From Aquimarina agarilytica ZC1 (GTDB taxonomy: Bacteria > Bacteroidota > Bacteroidia > Flavobacteriales > Flavobacteriaceae): DNA of 55,157 bases. Location of the stretch: assembly GCF_000255455.1 (NCBI RefSeq), contig NZ_JH621263.1:19941-75097 (forward strand), read 5' to 3'. Both the position numbers and the translations under genes were made by a program. The notes beneath the pieces were generated by a model. That model made no database searches. It was not told where the DNA came from and saw only the letters and a program-made list of their open reading frames with translations. Shown here in pieces: positions 43,465 through 52,577 of this stretch (positions are counted from its first letter, which is position 1; every line of letters begins with the position of its first letter).

Positions 43465-44277
43465 ATGAAAAAACACTTAATTATTAGTGCTGTCACTATG
43501 TTATTTTCTTGTCAGAAGCAACAAAAAAAGCACATTACCCCTACAGAATCCACTATAGAAATTGTGAAGGAAGTAAAGAAAATATCTCCTTTTACTCAAA
43601 AAATTGAACTTACACACAAAAAAGAAGCTTACTTAAACCACAAAGCCATTAGCTTTGATATTAATGTAAAATTTGGAGGAAAGGACTATTTAAGCGGTAC
43701 ACTTACCCAACTCACCAATGGCACTAAAATTAGATTGGATAATAAAAATACCACCAAAGTCATTTACAATGGTGATGACGTATTTATTTGCCCAAAAACA
43801 GCAGAAATTGGCGGTTCTAGGTTTGATATTTTTACGTGGAGTTATTTTTTCAATTTACCATACAAACTAAATGACCCTGGAACTATTTGGTCTACTCCTA
43901 CTAAAAAACCTTTAAACGGAAGCTTACATCAAACCGAAAAGTTAAGCTTTGAAACTGGTATAGGTGATGCTCCCGACGATTGGTATATAGTTTACAAAAA
44001 CGCTATTGATAATACCTTAGCTGGTGCAGCTTATATTGTTAGTTTTGGAAAAGATCTTGCGGCTGCAGAAAAAGAACCGCACTCCATAAAATTTAATAAT
44101 TACCAAAATGTTGATGGTATTCCAATTTCAAAAAAATGGACCTTCCATAATTGGAATGAAAAAGATGGTTATGGTGATCAAATTGGAGAGGCTACCATTA
44201 GTAATGTAAAATTTTTAGATGTGGACAATGCCTTGTTTGCAAAGCCTGAAGATTCAAAACCTGTACTTGCTCCTTAA
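43465..44277 (+). CDS. Lipoprotein, DUF6503-like
   Basis: 270 residues. The lipobox is LFSC at residue 16, followed by a charged linker. The body (FDINVKFGGKDYLSGTLTQLTNGTKIRLDN, GGSRFDIFTWSYFFNLPYKL, DDWYIVYKN) resembles a Bacteroidota lipoprotein family of unknown function, often labelled DUF6503. The family name is tentative. Outer-membrane or periplasmic location is expected. Confidence 0.6.
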   Translation: MKKHLIISAVTMLFSCQKQQKKHITPTESTIEIVKEVKKISPFTQKIELTHKKEAYLNHKAISFDINVKFGGKDYLSGTLTQLTNGTKIRLDNKNTTKVIYNGDDVFICPKTAEIGGSRFDIFTWSYFFNLPYKLNDPGTIWSTPTKKPLNGSLHQTEKLSFETGIGDAPDDWYIVYKNAIDNTLAGAAYIVSFGKDLAAAEKEPHSIKFNNYQNVDGIPISKKWTFHNWNEKDGYGDQIGEATISNVKFLDVDNALFAKPEDSKPVLAP

Positions 44278-44335
44278 AATCTACACTGTTTAAATTAAAT
44301 TTTAAATATAGTATATGGCTTAATAAGCAGTAGAC

Positions 44336-44384
44336 TTACGCCAGATTATAGCATAGATTATTCTCATTGTGTAATCTGGCGTAA
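44336..44384. repeat. Long inverted repeat / hairpin in a gene-free gap
   Basis: TTACGCCAGATTA (44336-44348) pairs perfectly with TAATCTGGCGTAA (44372-44384) around a 23-base loop. No T run follows at once, though TTTT comes a few bases later at the end of TACGTTTT. The gap 44278-44548 holds no gene. It could be a weak terminator, a small mobile-repeat copy or an RNA element. Confidence 0.5.
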
Positions 44385-44548
44385 ATACGTTTTACTCATA
44401 AAAAAGCACTCCATTACTATTCCAACTCTACTAATTAATTTACATCATTTCCAAATTACTTTACACACAACAAACTATAAATCAATTTATAATCTAAAAT
44501 TCTTGTTTTTTTGTATCTTTAGATAAGAAGTAAAAAAATCGCATACAA

Positions 44549-44947
44549 ATGACCGAATTATTTAACAAATTAGGAATTGGAAAAGTTGATGAAATATTAA
44601 TTTTAAACGAGCCCGAAGGTTTTTGTCAAGAATTAGATAAACTTCATGGAATTATTATTAGGGAATCTGTTATAAGAACTTCCGAAATTGATTTTGCCTT
44701 AATTTTTGTTACTCAAGTATCCCAAATCCAAAACCGAATTGAAACCGTATACCCCAAACTAGTTGGCGATGCTGTAATTTGGTTTGCCTATCCTTCTGAC
44801 GCTTCTAAAACTGAAATTACCGAAACTACTGGCTGGGGAGTTTTAGGGGATTATAACTTAAAAAAAATTGAAACAACTCCGATTAATGAAGATTGGAACG
44901 GAGTGCATTTTAGAAAAATTGAATTTATTGGCAATGAAGCATCCTAA
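44549..44947 (+). CDS. DUF3052-like protein
   Basis: 132 residues: MTELFNKLGIGKVDEILILNEPEGF near the start, FALIFVTQ, GDAVIWFAYPSDASK, WGVLGDY near the end. The pattern fits DUF3052-type small cytoplasmic proteins of unknown function. It is followed 15 bases later by the DoxX-like gene, with which it probably forms an operon. Confidence 0.65.
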   Translation: MTELFNKLGIGKVDEILILNEPEGFCQELDKLHGIIIRESVIRTSEIDFALIFVTQVSQIQNRIETVYPKLVGDAVIWFAYPSDASKTEITETTGWGVLGDYNLKKIETTPINEDWNGVHFRKIEFIGNEAS

Positions 44948-44962
44948 TTAGGTAACAAAAGA

Positions 44963-45316
44963 ATGAATCTACCATGGCATCTATACCTAATGGCCGCAAT
45001 GTATGTTGTCGCTGGTTTTTTTCACTTTTACAAACCTAAGGCTTACCTTAATATCATGCCCCCATACTTACCTAAACCAAAAGCTTTGGTTTTTTGGAGT
45101 GGAGTGGCTGAAATCATTTTAGGTATTGGATTATTGATACCACAACTAAAAAATATTTGCATTTACTTGATTGTTTGCATGCTTATCATTTTTATTCCTG
45201 TACACATTTTTATGTTACAATCGCCAAAAGCTAGCAAAGGAGTTCCAAAATGGTTTTTATGGATACGCCTACCTATACAGCTATTATTAATATGGTGGGC
45301 TATATTTTACTTATGA
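44963..45316 (+). CDS. DoxX-like small membrane protein
   Basis: 117 residues with four hydrophobic helices: AAMYVVAGFFHFYKP, FWSGVAEIILGIGLLIP, IYLIVCMLIIFIPVHIF and LPIQLLLIWWAIFYL. YVVAGFFHF and GVAEIILGIGLLIP are typical of the DoxX/DoxX-like family. Function in bacteria is not settled. Confidence 0.8.
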   Translation: MNLPWHLYLMAAMYVVAGFFHFYKPKAYLNIMPPYLPKPKALVFWSGVAEIILGIGLLIPQLKNICIYLIVCMLIIFIPVHIFMLQSPKASKGVPKWFLWIRLPIQLLLIWWAIFYL

Positions 45317-45421
45317 AACCATTCGTTAATCGTATAACCTTACCAAAAAACAATCTTTATCCTACCACTTTTCCAAAATCCAGATGAAAAAATTGACTTA
45401 GCACTTCCCGATGCTGATATC

Positions 45422-45976
45422 GTGCTTTACCCTAACTTTTTATCACCAGAAAAAGCTCAATACATTTTTAACGATCTATTAACCACTACCACCTGGCAAC
45501 AAGACACCATTCGAGTTTATGGAAAAACACACCCACAACCTCGCTTAACACATTTATTTGCCAATAATAACTCCCCTTATTCGTACTCAAATATCACCAT
45601 GCAACCTACTACATTTACACCGAGTTTACTTGAGCTAAAACAAAAAGTTGAACTTTTAACAACTAAAAAATTTACTACATGTTTAGCTAATTTATATCGT
45701 GATGGTCAAGACAGTAATGGCTGGCATGCCGATAACGAAAAAGAATTAGGCTCACAACCCATTATAGCCTCTGTTAGCTTAGGAGCAAGTCGCTGGTTTC
45801 ATTTAAAACACCGTAGCGATAAGACCTTAAAGCACAAAATTGAATTGACTCACGGAAGCTTACTACTCATGCAAGGAAATACACAAAAACATTGGCTACA
45901 TCAAATTCCTAAAACAAAAAAGCTTGTGGGCAAACGTATCAATTTGACTTTCAGAATTATTGAATTAAATCAATAA
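45422..45976 (+). CDS. AlkB-like 2-oxoglutarate/Fe(II) dioxygenase, start uncertain
   Basis: At least 184 residues. NGWHADNEKEL gives the iron-binding HxD, HWLHQIPK the second His, and GKRINLTFR the 2-oxoglutarate-binding RxNxTFR. It likely repairs alkylated bases by oxidative demethylation. The GTG at 45422 is the first usual start codon, but family-like text continues upstream in frame (LFQNPDEKIDLALPDADI, from about 45368) with no ATG, GTG or TTG before a stop at 45335. An ATG at 45313 overlapping the DoxX stop is in another frame and would fit after loss of one base near 45369-45372. So the front may be frameshifted or use an odd start. Confidence 0.82.
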   Translation: MLYPNFLSPEKAQYIFNDLLTTTTWQQDTIRVYGKTHPQPRLTHLFANNNSPYSYSNITMQPTTFTPSLLELKQKVELLTTKKFTTCLANLYRDGQDSNGWHADNEKELGSQPIIASVSLGASRWFHLKHRSDKTLKHKIELTHGSLLLMQGNTQKHWLHQIPKTKKLVGKRINLTFRIIELNQ

Positions 45977-46127
45977 CAACACTCGTTTTCGCTGGCTTTC
46001 ATCAAAAAAATCACCCAATTAATACTATATTTGCTAAACTTCTCTCAACTTAATAACAAGTTTACTAATACGAGAAAAAAACATTAAATTACTCCTTTAC
46101 AAATCAACATTACTTCTAATTTTATAT

Positions 46128-46934
46128 ATGCAACCTAAAATTGTTTTCTCTGATATTGACGGCACTCTTTTAAATAATGAACGCATACTCTCTGAGGCTA
46201 CAATTAATCAATTTAAAAGAATTAAAGATGACATCCCGGTCATTTTAATATCATCACGCATGCCAAGTGCCATGGTCCATTTACAAAAAATGGCTACTAT
46301 TGAACACTTTCCTATAATTGCTTATAATGGGGGACTAATTTTGGTAAACAACAAGGTGGTTTCAACTCATGAAATTGCCAATTCCATTTTAGAACAAATT
46401 ATTGATTTTAATATCAAAACCAATATCCATTTGAGTCTTTACAACAACAATGACTGGTATGTCCCCAAACTTGATTATTGGGCTAAAAGAGAGATCAACA
46501 ATACCAAAACAACTCCACAAATTTTGACTAATGGAAAAGTATTACAGCTTTGGAAAACGGAACAAAAAGGAGCCCATAAAATTATGTGTATGGGAGATGT
46601 GGATGCTATTGATCGCTTATACCAATTTTTAGAAGAAAACTTTAGTAACGATTTACACCTATACCGTTCCAAAAGTACTTACATAGAAATTGCCCCTGCA
46701 ATTATATCTAAAAAAACAGCCGTTAAATACCTTTTAGATCATATTTACACGGATTTATCCTTTGAAAATGTAGCTGCCTTTGGTGACAATTACAATGACA
46801 TTGAAATGTTAAACGCTGCCGGTTTTGGAGTTGCTGTTGCCAATGCTAAAAAAGAAGTTTTAGCCGTTGCCAACCATACCACACTTACCGGCGCTAATGA
46901 TGGTGTTGCCCATTTTATTAAAAATAACATCTAA
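46128..46934 (+). CDS. HAD-IIB (Cof-type) phosphatase
   Basis: 268 residues. Motif I is FSDIDGTLLNNE (nucleophile Asp of DxDGT), motif II is ILISSR, and motif IV is AFGDNYNDIEML. The cap between is of the Cof type. It likely removes phosphate from sugar or cofactor phosphates such as FMN or PLP; the substrate cannot be predicted. Followed 9 bases later by the M61 peptidase. Confidence 0.9.
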   Translation: MQPKIVFSDIDGTLLNNERILSEATINQFKRIKDDIPVILISSRMPSAMVHLQKMATIEHFPIIAYNGGLILVNNKVVSTHEIANSILEQIIDFNIKTNIHLSLYNNNDWYVPKLDYWAKREINNTKTTPQILTNGKVLQLWKTEQKGAHKIMCMGDVDAIDRLYQFLEENFSNDLHLYRSKSTYIEIAPAIISKKTAVKYLLDHIYTDLSFENVAAFGDNYNDIEMLNAAGFGVAVANAKKEVLAVANHTTLTGANDGVAHFIKNNI

Positions 46935-46943
46935 CCCATATTT

Positions 46944-48839
46944 ATGAAGTTATATTTTTACTTTTTTTTAAGTCTTTTATTTTTAGTTGGCTGTAAAACA
47001 GTCCAACCAATTGCCACTATTGATGATCCAAAAAATCAAAAAAGCGACGTTATTATTGATCTAGTAAATATTAATAATGATCAAGTAGCCGTAAATTTTT
47101 TGCCTGGAAAATTAACTACGGAGTCTCCTGTATTTTATTTACCTCGTATAATTCCTGGCACCTATAGTAGTGATAATTACGGTCAATTTATTTCAAACAT
47201 TAAAGCTTTTAAAAAAAATGGAGATTCTATCCCCATTAAAAAGCTAGACAAAAATAGCTGGAAGGTTACCAATGCTACTCAATTACATAAAATTACTTAT
47301 TTAGTAAATGATACCTACGATATAGAAAAAGATCATGATGTTTTTTCTCCTGCAGGGACAAATATTTTAAAGGACACTAATTTTATTTTAAATCTACATG
47401 GGTTTATAGGTTATTTTAAAGAAACCAAAAACAAGCCTTATGTGCTTTCTGTATTACATCCATCCAAATTAGAGGCAGCCACCTCGCATAATACTATATC
47501 AAATATTCATCCTAAACTTGCAAAAAGCACTAATGAAAAGGTAGATTCTTTTTATTACAATCGTTATGCTGAAGTTACCGATGACCCCATTATTTATGGA
47601 GATCTTGACAGCGAAACCTTTAAAATTAATGATATTGAAGTACTTCTAAGTGTGTATTCGCCTAATCAAATACATACTGCAAAAGCTCTTTTACCGTCAA
47701 TGAAAAAAATGATGTCGGCTCAAAAGAAATTCATGGGAGACATTAACAGTACTAAAAAGTATAGTATTTTAGTATACTTATCCACACTAGCTTCAAACGA
47801 CGCTATGGGTTTTGGTGCCTTAGAACACAATAATTCTACCGTAGTCGTATTACCAGAAAGAATGCCACTACAAGCACTTGAAACTACTATGATTGATGTG
47901 GTTTCACATGAGTTTTTTCATATTATAGCTCCCCTAACGGTACATTCTGAAGAAATTCACAATTTTGATTATTATGAACCTAAAATGTCCGAACACTTAT
48001 GGATGTATGAGGGTACTACCGAATACTTTGCTCAATTATTTCAGGTAAAAGAAAAGCTTATTGGCAATAGTGAATTTTTTGCACGTATTGTGGATAAAAT
48101 AAGGAATTCAAATCAATACGATGATCGCATGTCTTTTACTAAAATGAGTAAAAACATTTTAAAGAATCCTTATAAGAAAAACTATGCTAATGTATATGAA
48201 AAAGGTGCTTTAATATCCCTGTGTTTAGATATTATTATCCGCGAGAAAAGTAATGGCGAAAAGGGAATTTTAGATTTAATGAAATCATTATCCTCTAAAT
48301 ATGGTGCAAAAAAGCCTTTTTTAGATAGCGAGCTTATTGATGTTGTTATTGCTTTTACATACCCCGAAGTAGGTCATTTTTTAAAAACACATGTGATCGG
48401 TACCGAACCTATTAACTATGCTGATTATTTTAAACGTGTAGGACTCCAATATGGCACAAACACCATAAACACCGAGTTTTTTATGCATAACGACATCTCT
48501 TACCTATCTCCAAATCAAGATAAAAATGAAGTGTATTTTAATACGAGTGGTGAATACAATAGCTTTTTAAAAAGTCTAGACATTCAACCTAAAGATGTTT
48601 TATTGGCTATTAATGGGCAAAAATTTGATTTAAACAATGCTGCTTATATTTTTGAATTATCCAAACAATGGAAAACCGGAGATTTAGTCGAATTAAGTAT
48701 TAGACGAAATGGCGAACAGTTTAACACCAAAACTACTATTACCGAAAAACCTACTAGTTTAAAAAAGTCTTTAATTGAAATTCCAAAAGAAAAACTTACT
48801 CCATTACAGTTAACTACTAAAAAAACTTGGCTAAATTAA
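46944..48839 (+). CDS. M61-family peptidase with PDZ domain, lipoprotein
   Basis: 631 residues. The lipobox is LVGC at residue 17. An N-terminal beta domain (to about 230) is followed by a catalytic domain with H322-E-F-F-H326 and the downstream Glu in WMYEGTTEYFAQ, as in glycyl aminopeptidase-type (M61) enzymes. A PDZ-like domain occupies about 515-605 (LDIQPKDVLLAINGQKFD). It should be an exported metallopeptidase on the outer membrane or in the periplasm. The next gene begins 2 bases after its stop. Confidence 0.88.
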   Translation: MKLYFYFFLSLLFLVGCKTVQPIATIDDPKNQKSDVIIDLVNINNDQVAVNFLPGKLTTESPVFYLPRIIPGTYSSDNYGQFISNIKAFKKNGDSIPIKKLDKNSWKVTNATQLHKITYLVNDTYDIEKDHDVFSPAGTNILKDTNFILNLHGFIGYFKETKNKPYVLSVLHPSKLEAATSHNTISNIHPKLAKSTNEKVDSFYYNRYAEVTDDPIIYGDLDSETFKINDIEVLLSVYSPNQIHTAKALLPSMKKMMSAQKKFMGDINSTKKYSILVYLSTLASNDAMGFGALEHNNSTVVVLPERMPLQALETTMIDVVSHEFFHIIAPLTVHSEEIHNFDYYEPKMSEHLWMYEGTTEYFAQLFQVKEKLIGNSEFFARIVDKIRNSNQYDDRMSFTKMSKNILKNPYKKNYANVYEKGALISLCLDIIIREKSNGEKGILDLMKSLSSKYGAKKPFLDSELIDVVIAFTYPEVGHFLKTHVIGTEPINYADYFKRVGLQYGTNTINTEFFMHNDISYLSPNQDKNEVYFNTSGEYNSFLKSLDIQPKDVLLAINGQKFDLNNAAYIFELSKQWKTGDLVELSIRRNGEQFNTKTTITEKPTSLKKSLIEIPKEKLTPLQLTTKKTWLN

Positions 48840-48841
48840 TT

Positions 48842-49567
48842 ATGAAAAAATTATACTATTTGTTTATTTTCCTTGGTTTGATTTCCCTGTGTACTAACTG
48901 TAGCAATAAGGATAATACTTTTTTTAAAGGAACTATAAAAGGTTTAAGTAAAGGAACCATTTACTTACAACAAATTCAAGACACACTGCTTGTTACTATT
49001 GATTCGGTTCAAGTAAACGGAGTCTCTGATTTTGAGTTTTCACTAAATTTAAAGGAACCTGATATTTTCTATTTGTATTTAGACAAAAATGATGGAACCA
49101 TTTATGATGATCGATTAGAAGTTTTTTTAGAACCCGGAGAAATTACCTTTTCGACTAAACTCTATGATTTTGAAAGATTAAGTAAAGTGGTGGGCTCTGA
49201 AAACCATGAAAAGTTTATGAGTTACAAAAAAACCATGCAACAATTTAATCTAAAAAACATCAATTTACTACAGCAGAATTTTGATGCTCATAAACAAAAC
49301 GATACCAACCTTATCAAGGAAGTTGAAACAAAATTAAACACCTTACTTAAAACAAAATATTTGTATACAGTAAACTTTGCGATACAAAATAAAAAATACG
49401 AGGTAGCTCCTTATATTACTTTACGAGAAATAAGTGACGCCAATGTCACTTTTTTAGATACTGTTCACAATAGTTTGAGTCTAAAAATAAAAAAATCTAA
49501 ATACGGCAAGCAGCTTAAGGCTTTAATTAAAGAACAAAAAAAGACAACTAATAATAAAAACAATTAG
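48842..49567 (+). CDS. DUF4369-like lipoprotein
   Basis: 241 residues from the ATG at 48842, which opens a lipoprotein signal (LISLCTNCSNKDN). The frame is open 5 codons earlier, within the M61 gene. FKGTIKGLSKGTIYLQQI, FEFSLNLKEPDIFYLYLD and LEPGEITFS match DUF4369, the beta domain usually found in front of a TlpA/AhpC thioredoxin. Here that thioredoxin domain is absent and a helical tail replaces it. Likely co-transcribed with the peptidase. Confidence 0.75.
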   Translation: MKKLYYLFIFLGLISLCTNCSNKDNTFFKGTIKGLSKGTIYLQQIQDTLLVTIDSVQVNGVSDFEFSLNLKEPDIFYLYLDKNDGTIYDDRLEVFLEPGEITFSTKLYDFERLSKVVGSENHEKFMSYKKTMQQFNLKNINLLQQNFDAHKQNDTNLIKEVETKLNTLLKTKYLYTVNFAIQNKKYEVAPYITLREISDANVTFLDTVHNSLSLKIKKSKYGKQLKALIKEQKKTTNNKNN

Positions 49568-49571
49568 TTCC

Positions 49572-49982
49572 TTAGCCTCCTGTATAAGTCACAAAATTAC
49601 GAGGAGTTTCATACAAAGTAATACTTAATTCCACCACCGAATCCAAACAAGGTTTGATTCGGTTCCAAATTACAACAGCTATATTTTCTGCTGTTGGAAT
49701 TAAGTTTTTAAAATCGGGAACATCAAGATTTAAGTTTTTATGATCAAAAGGGATCTCCACTTCATTAACTATGATTTCCTTCAATTTTTTCATATCAATT
49801 ACATAACCTGTTTCGGGATGTACTTCTCCGGTAACGGATACAATTAACTCATAATTATGTCCATGAAAGTTAGGGTTACTACATTTTCCAAAAATAGTTT
49901 GGTTTTTTTCATCGGTCCATGTTGACTTGTACAGCCTATGTGCCGCATTAAAATGTGCTTTCCTATTCACGGTTACTTTCAT
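49572..49982 (-). CDS. queD: 6-carboxy-tetrahydropterin synthase (QueD/PTPS family)
   Basis: 136 residues. The zinc-binding His are H15 (FNAAHRL), H40 and H42 (FHGHNYEL). C34 in FGKCSNPN is the catalytic Cys position, and the late Glu (LYETPRN) is conserved. It belongs to the queuosine precursor pathway or to a related pterin function; no other que genes are nearby. Its start overlaps the idi stop by 4 bases (ATGA). Confidence 0.88.
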   Translation of the reverse strand: MKVTVNRKAHFNAAHRLYKSTWTDEKNQTIFGKCSNPNFHGHNYELIVSVTGEVHPETGYVIDMKKLKEIIVNEVEIPFDHKNLNLDVPDFKNLIPTAENIAVVIWNRIKPCLDSVVELSITLYETPRNFVTYTGG

Positions 49983-50503
49983 GATTCTACTTGTAAGTAA
50001 TGATAAAATTGTTCGAAAATAATTTTAAACCATGGCGTATAAATTTCTGGATTACTTGTGATATCTTTTTTAATGATTTCTAAATCCACCCATTTCCAAG
50101 CTGCTACTTCATCGGGATTAATTATAGGGTCGGCTTCATAATTACCCACTAGTACATGATCAAATTCATGTTCCGTTAAGCCATTATCAAATTTGGCCTT
50201 ATAAATAAAAGAAAACTTTTCTTTCAAAGGAGTCACAAACCCCATTTCCTCCTGTAAACGTCTTACGCCTGCCTCTAAACTAGTTTCTCCCTCTCGCTGG
50301 TGGCTACAACAGGTATTTGTCCATAAACCTGGTGAATGATATTTATGCAAGGCTCTACGCTGTAACATTAATTCCCCTTTCTCATTTAAAACGAATACGG
50401 AAAAAGCACGATGTAATAATGCTTTTTCATGCGCCTCCAACTTTTCCATTAATCCAATTGGTTGGTCCTTTTCATCTACCAAAATTACTTTTTCTATACT
50501 CAT
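49979..50503 (-). CDS. idi: Isopentenyl-diphosphate delta-isomerase, type 1
   Basis: 174 residues of the Nudix-type IDI. The catalytic Cys is in NTCCSHQREGE (C66 by alignment with the E. coli pattern), the Nudix-like helix is LQEEMGF, and the acid pair lies in TEHEFDHVLVG (E111, E113). It interconverts IPP and DMAPP, providing the allylic starter for isoprenoids, including carotenoids made by the operon at 25.9-31.3 kb. Overlaps queD and is upstream in the same transcript. Confidence 0.95.
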   Translation of the reverse strand: MSIEKVILVDEKDQPIGLMEKLEAHEKALLHRAFSVFVLNEKGELMLQRRALHKYHSPGLWTNTCCSHQREGETSLEAGVRRLQEEMGFVTPLKEKFSFIYKAKFDNGLTEHEFDHVLVGNYEADPIINPDEVAAWKWVDLEIIKKDITSNPEIYTPWFKIIFEQFYHYLQVES

Positions 50504-50596
50504 ATAAATTCAAAACTAAACAAGTTGATTAGAACACACAAAAAAACGCCCTAAAAATAGAGCGCTTTATAAAAACATTATATTTTGTGAATTATT

Positions 50597-52552
50597 TTAA
50601 TATTCTAAAATAATAAATTCACTACGTCGGTTTAATTGGTGTTTTTCAACCGAACAAGGTACTCCATTGGCACACTCATTTACTAATTGGCTTTCACCAT
50701 AACCTCTACCAGTGATTCGATCACGACTAATTTTTCCTTTTTCAACTATATAATCAATAGTTGCTTTATTTCTGTTAGTAGATAGGACTTGATTATATTG
50801 ATCATTTGCCCGGCTATCTGTATGAGAACGCACATCAATTTTCATAGTTGGATACTCTTCCATTACAGCAATTACTTTTGCTAATTCAAGCGCCGCATCA
50901 TTCCTAATATTATATTTATCAAAGTTAAAATATATAGGATTCAAATTAAGTATTTTCCCTAAATCCTGTCCTATTTTAGCTTCTTTAACAGCTTTTTCCA
51001 ACGCTAATGAAACTTCGACAGTTTCACTATTATTAGGAGTTGTCACAAGCTCTTCTGTAGTATTATAGGCTTCTTTATCCCCGCGTAAAAAATAATTTTT
51101 ATCACATTCCACAGTAAAACTGTAATTCGCTTTTTCTCCTACCCTAAGTGTCTCAATAGCATTATTTCCAGAATCATAAAGCGTTACTTGCGCCCCTGGT
51201 AATAAAGCTTTAGTATCTTTATCGGTTACCACTCCTTCAAGCTTCACTTCACAAGCTTCTCTTATATCTTCTAATTGAATGAATCTATAAATATCATCAT
51301 CACCTCTACCTCCATCTCTATTCGAAGAAAAATACCCTGTTTTTGTATCTTCATTAACGATAAATGCAAAATCATCTTTTGGACTATTCGCGGGTTTACC
51401 TAGATTATAAATTTCTGTTTCTTTAGCTTCACTATCAATTTTAGCTACATATAAATCCAAGCCTCCTAAACCAATATGTCCATTGGATGAAAAATACAAA
51501 TCCCCACTTTTACTAACAAATGGATAGGCTTCTCTACCTTCGGTATTAATTTTAGGGCCTAAATTTTTAGGCTCACCCAAAGTACCATCATCTGCTATAC
51601 TTACCTCATATAGATCTGTATGTCCATAGCCACCAGGCATATCAGATGAAAAATACAGTTTTTTATTATCTGGACTTAGTGCAGGATGCGAAACTGTATA
51701 TTCATCACTGTTTATACTAATTTCTTCTGCTTTTGACCAATCACTCTTTTTCTCTCTTTTTGACTTATATATTTTTAATCGGTTAGTACCGTTTTTATCT
51801 TTCTTAAAATCTCCAGCATTATAATTATTACGTGTGAAATAAACTGTTTTTAAATCATTCGTAAATACGGGTGTTGACTCATGAAATTTTGTATTTAAAC
51901 GTCTACTAAATTTCCTTGCCGTTTTAACCTCCCCTGATTCTTCTTCTTTTATTTTCCCCACATATAAATCCAAAAAGGCGCTGTTATTCCACTCATGTAC
52001 TCTTTTAGCAAACACACCAGTATCTCGAGCCGAAGCAAACAATAAACGCTCCCCATAATACGCCGGTCCAAAATCAGAATATACGGAATTGGCTACTATA
52101 TTTTTGACCTTATATCTTCCCGATTGAAAATCAATTTTTCTTAAATATTCTGGCTCTTCTTGATAATTTTTTGCTCTAATATCACCTCCTTTTAGCGTAT
52201 AAAATTTATTCATAAACTTATCAGAAGCTGCATATTCTTGCATTGCTTTTAATGATTGCGCATAGCGAAAATAATACTCCGCATCTAAATCACCGCCTTC
52301 TTTAATTAGTTCAGCATACCATATTACTGCATTTTCATAATCGGCATTAAAATAATAGCTATTTCCTAATTTTTGAAATAAATCAGCACTTCTATAACCT
52401 TTATCGGCTACTTTTAGCAATATTTTTTGAGTATCAATATATGCATAACGCTCATAGCTTTTATTGGCTTGTTCCAGCTTTTTTTGTTGAGCTAAACCCC
52501 AAAAAGAAATCAAAACAGAAACTATTAATGTTAACGTGTATTTTTTTTTCAT
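50597..52552 (-). CDS. OmpA-family outer-membrane protein with WD40-like repeats (PorE-like)
   Basis: 651 residues. The signal peptide ends GLAQ-Q. TPR-like helices lie at about 25-120 (SYYFNADYENAVIWYAELI). PD40/WD40-like repeats lie at about 150-430 (SPDNKKLYFSSDMPGGYG; GDLYFSSNGHIGLGG; GYFSSNRDGGRGDDDIYRF). A carboxypeptidase-regulatory-like beta domain lies at about 435-520. A C-terminal OmpA domain (FNFDKYNIRNDAALELA; VRSHTDSRANDQYN) should bind peptidoglycan. This layout and the PorP/SprF gene just upstream are typical of T9SS accessory clusters. Confidence 0.88.
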   Translation of the reverse strand: MKKKYTLTLIVSVLISFWGLAQQKKLEQANKSYERYAYIDTQKILLKVADKGYRSADLFQKLGNSYYFNADYENAVIWYAELIKEGGDLDAEYYFRYAQSLKAMQEYAASDKFMNKFYTLKGGDIRAKNYQEEPEYLRKIDFQSGRYKVKNIVANSVYSDFGPAYYGERLLFASARDTGVFAKRVHEWNNSAFLDLYVGKIKEEESGEVKTARKFSRRLNTKFHESTPVFTNDLKTVYFTRNNYNAGDFKKDKNGTNRLKIYKSKREKKSDWSKAEEISINSDEYTVSHPALSPDNKKLYFSSDMPGGYGHTDLYEVSIADDGTLGEPKNLGPKINTEGREAYPFVSKSGDLYFSSNGHIGLGGLDLYVAKIDSEAKETEIYNLGKPANSPKDDFAFIVNEDTKTGYFSSNRDGGRGDDDIYRFIQLEDIREACEVKLEGVVTDKDTKALLPGAQVTLYDSGNNAIETLRVGEKANYSFTVECDKNYFLRGDKEAYNTTEELVTTPNNSETVEVSLALEKAVKEAKIGQDLGKILNLNPIYFNFDKYNIRNDAALELAKVIAVMEEYPTMKIDVRSHTDSRANDQYNQVLSTNRNKATIDYIVEKGKISRDRITGRGYGESQLVNECANGVPCSVEKHQLNRRSEFIILEY

Positions 52553-52577
52553 AATATAAAACTATTATTATTCCTTC

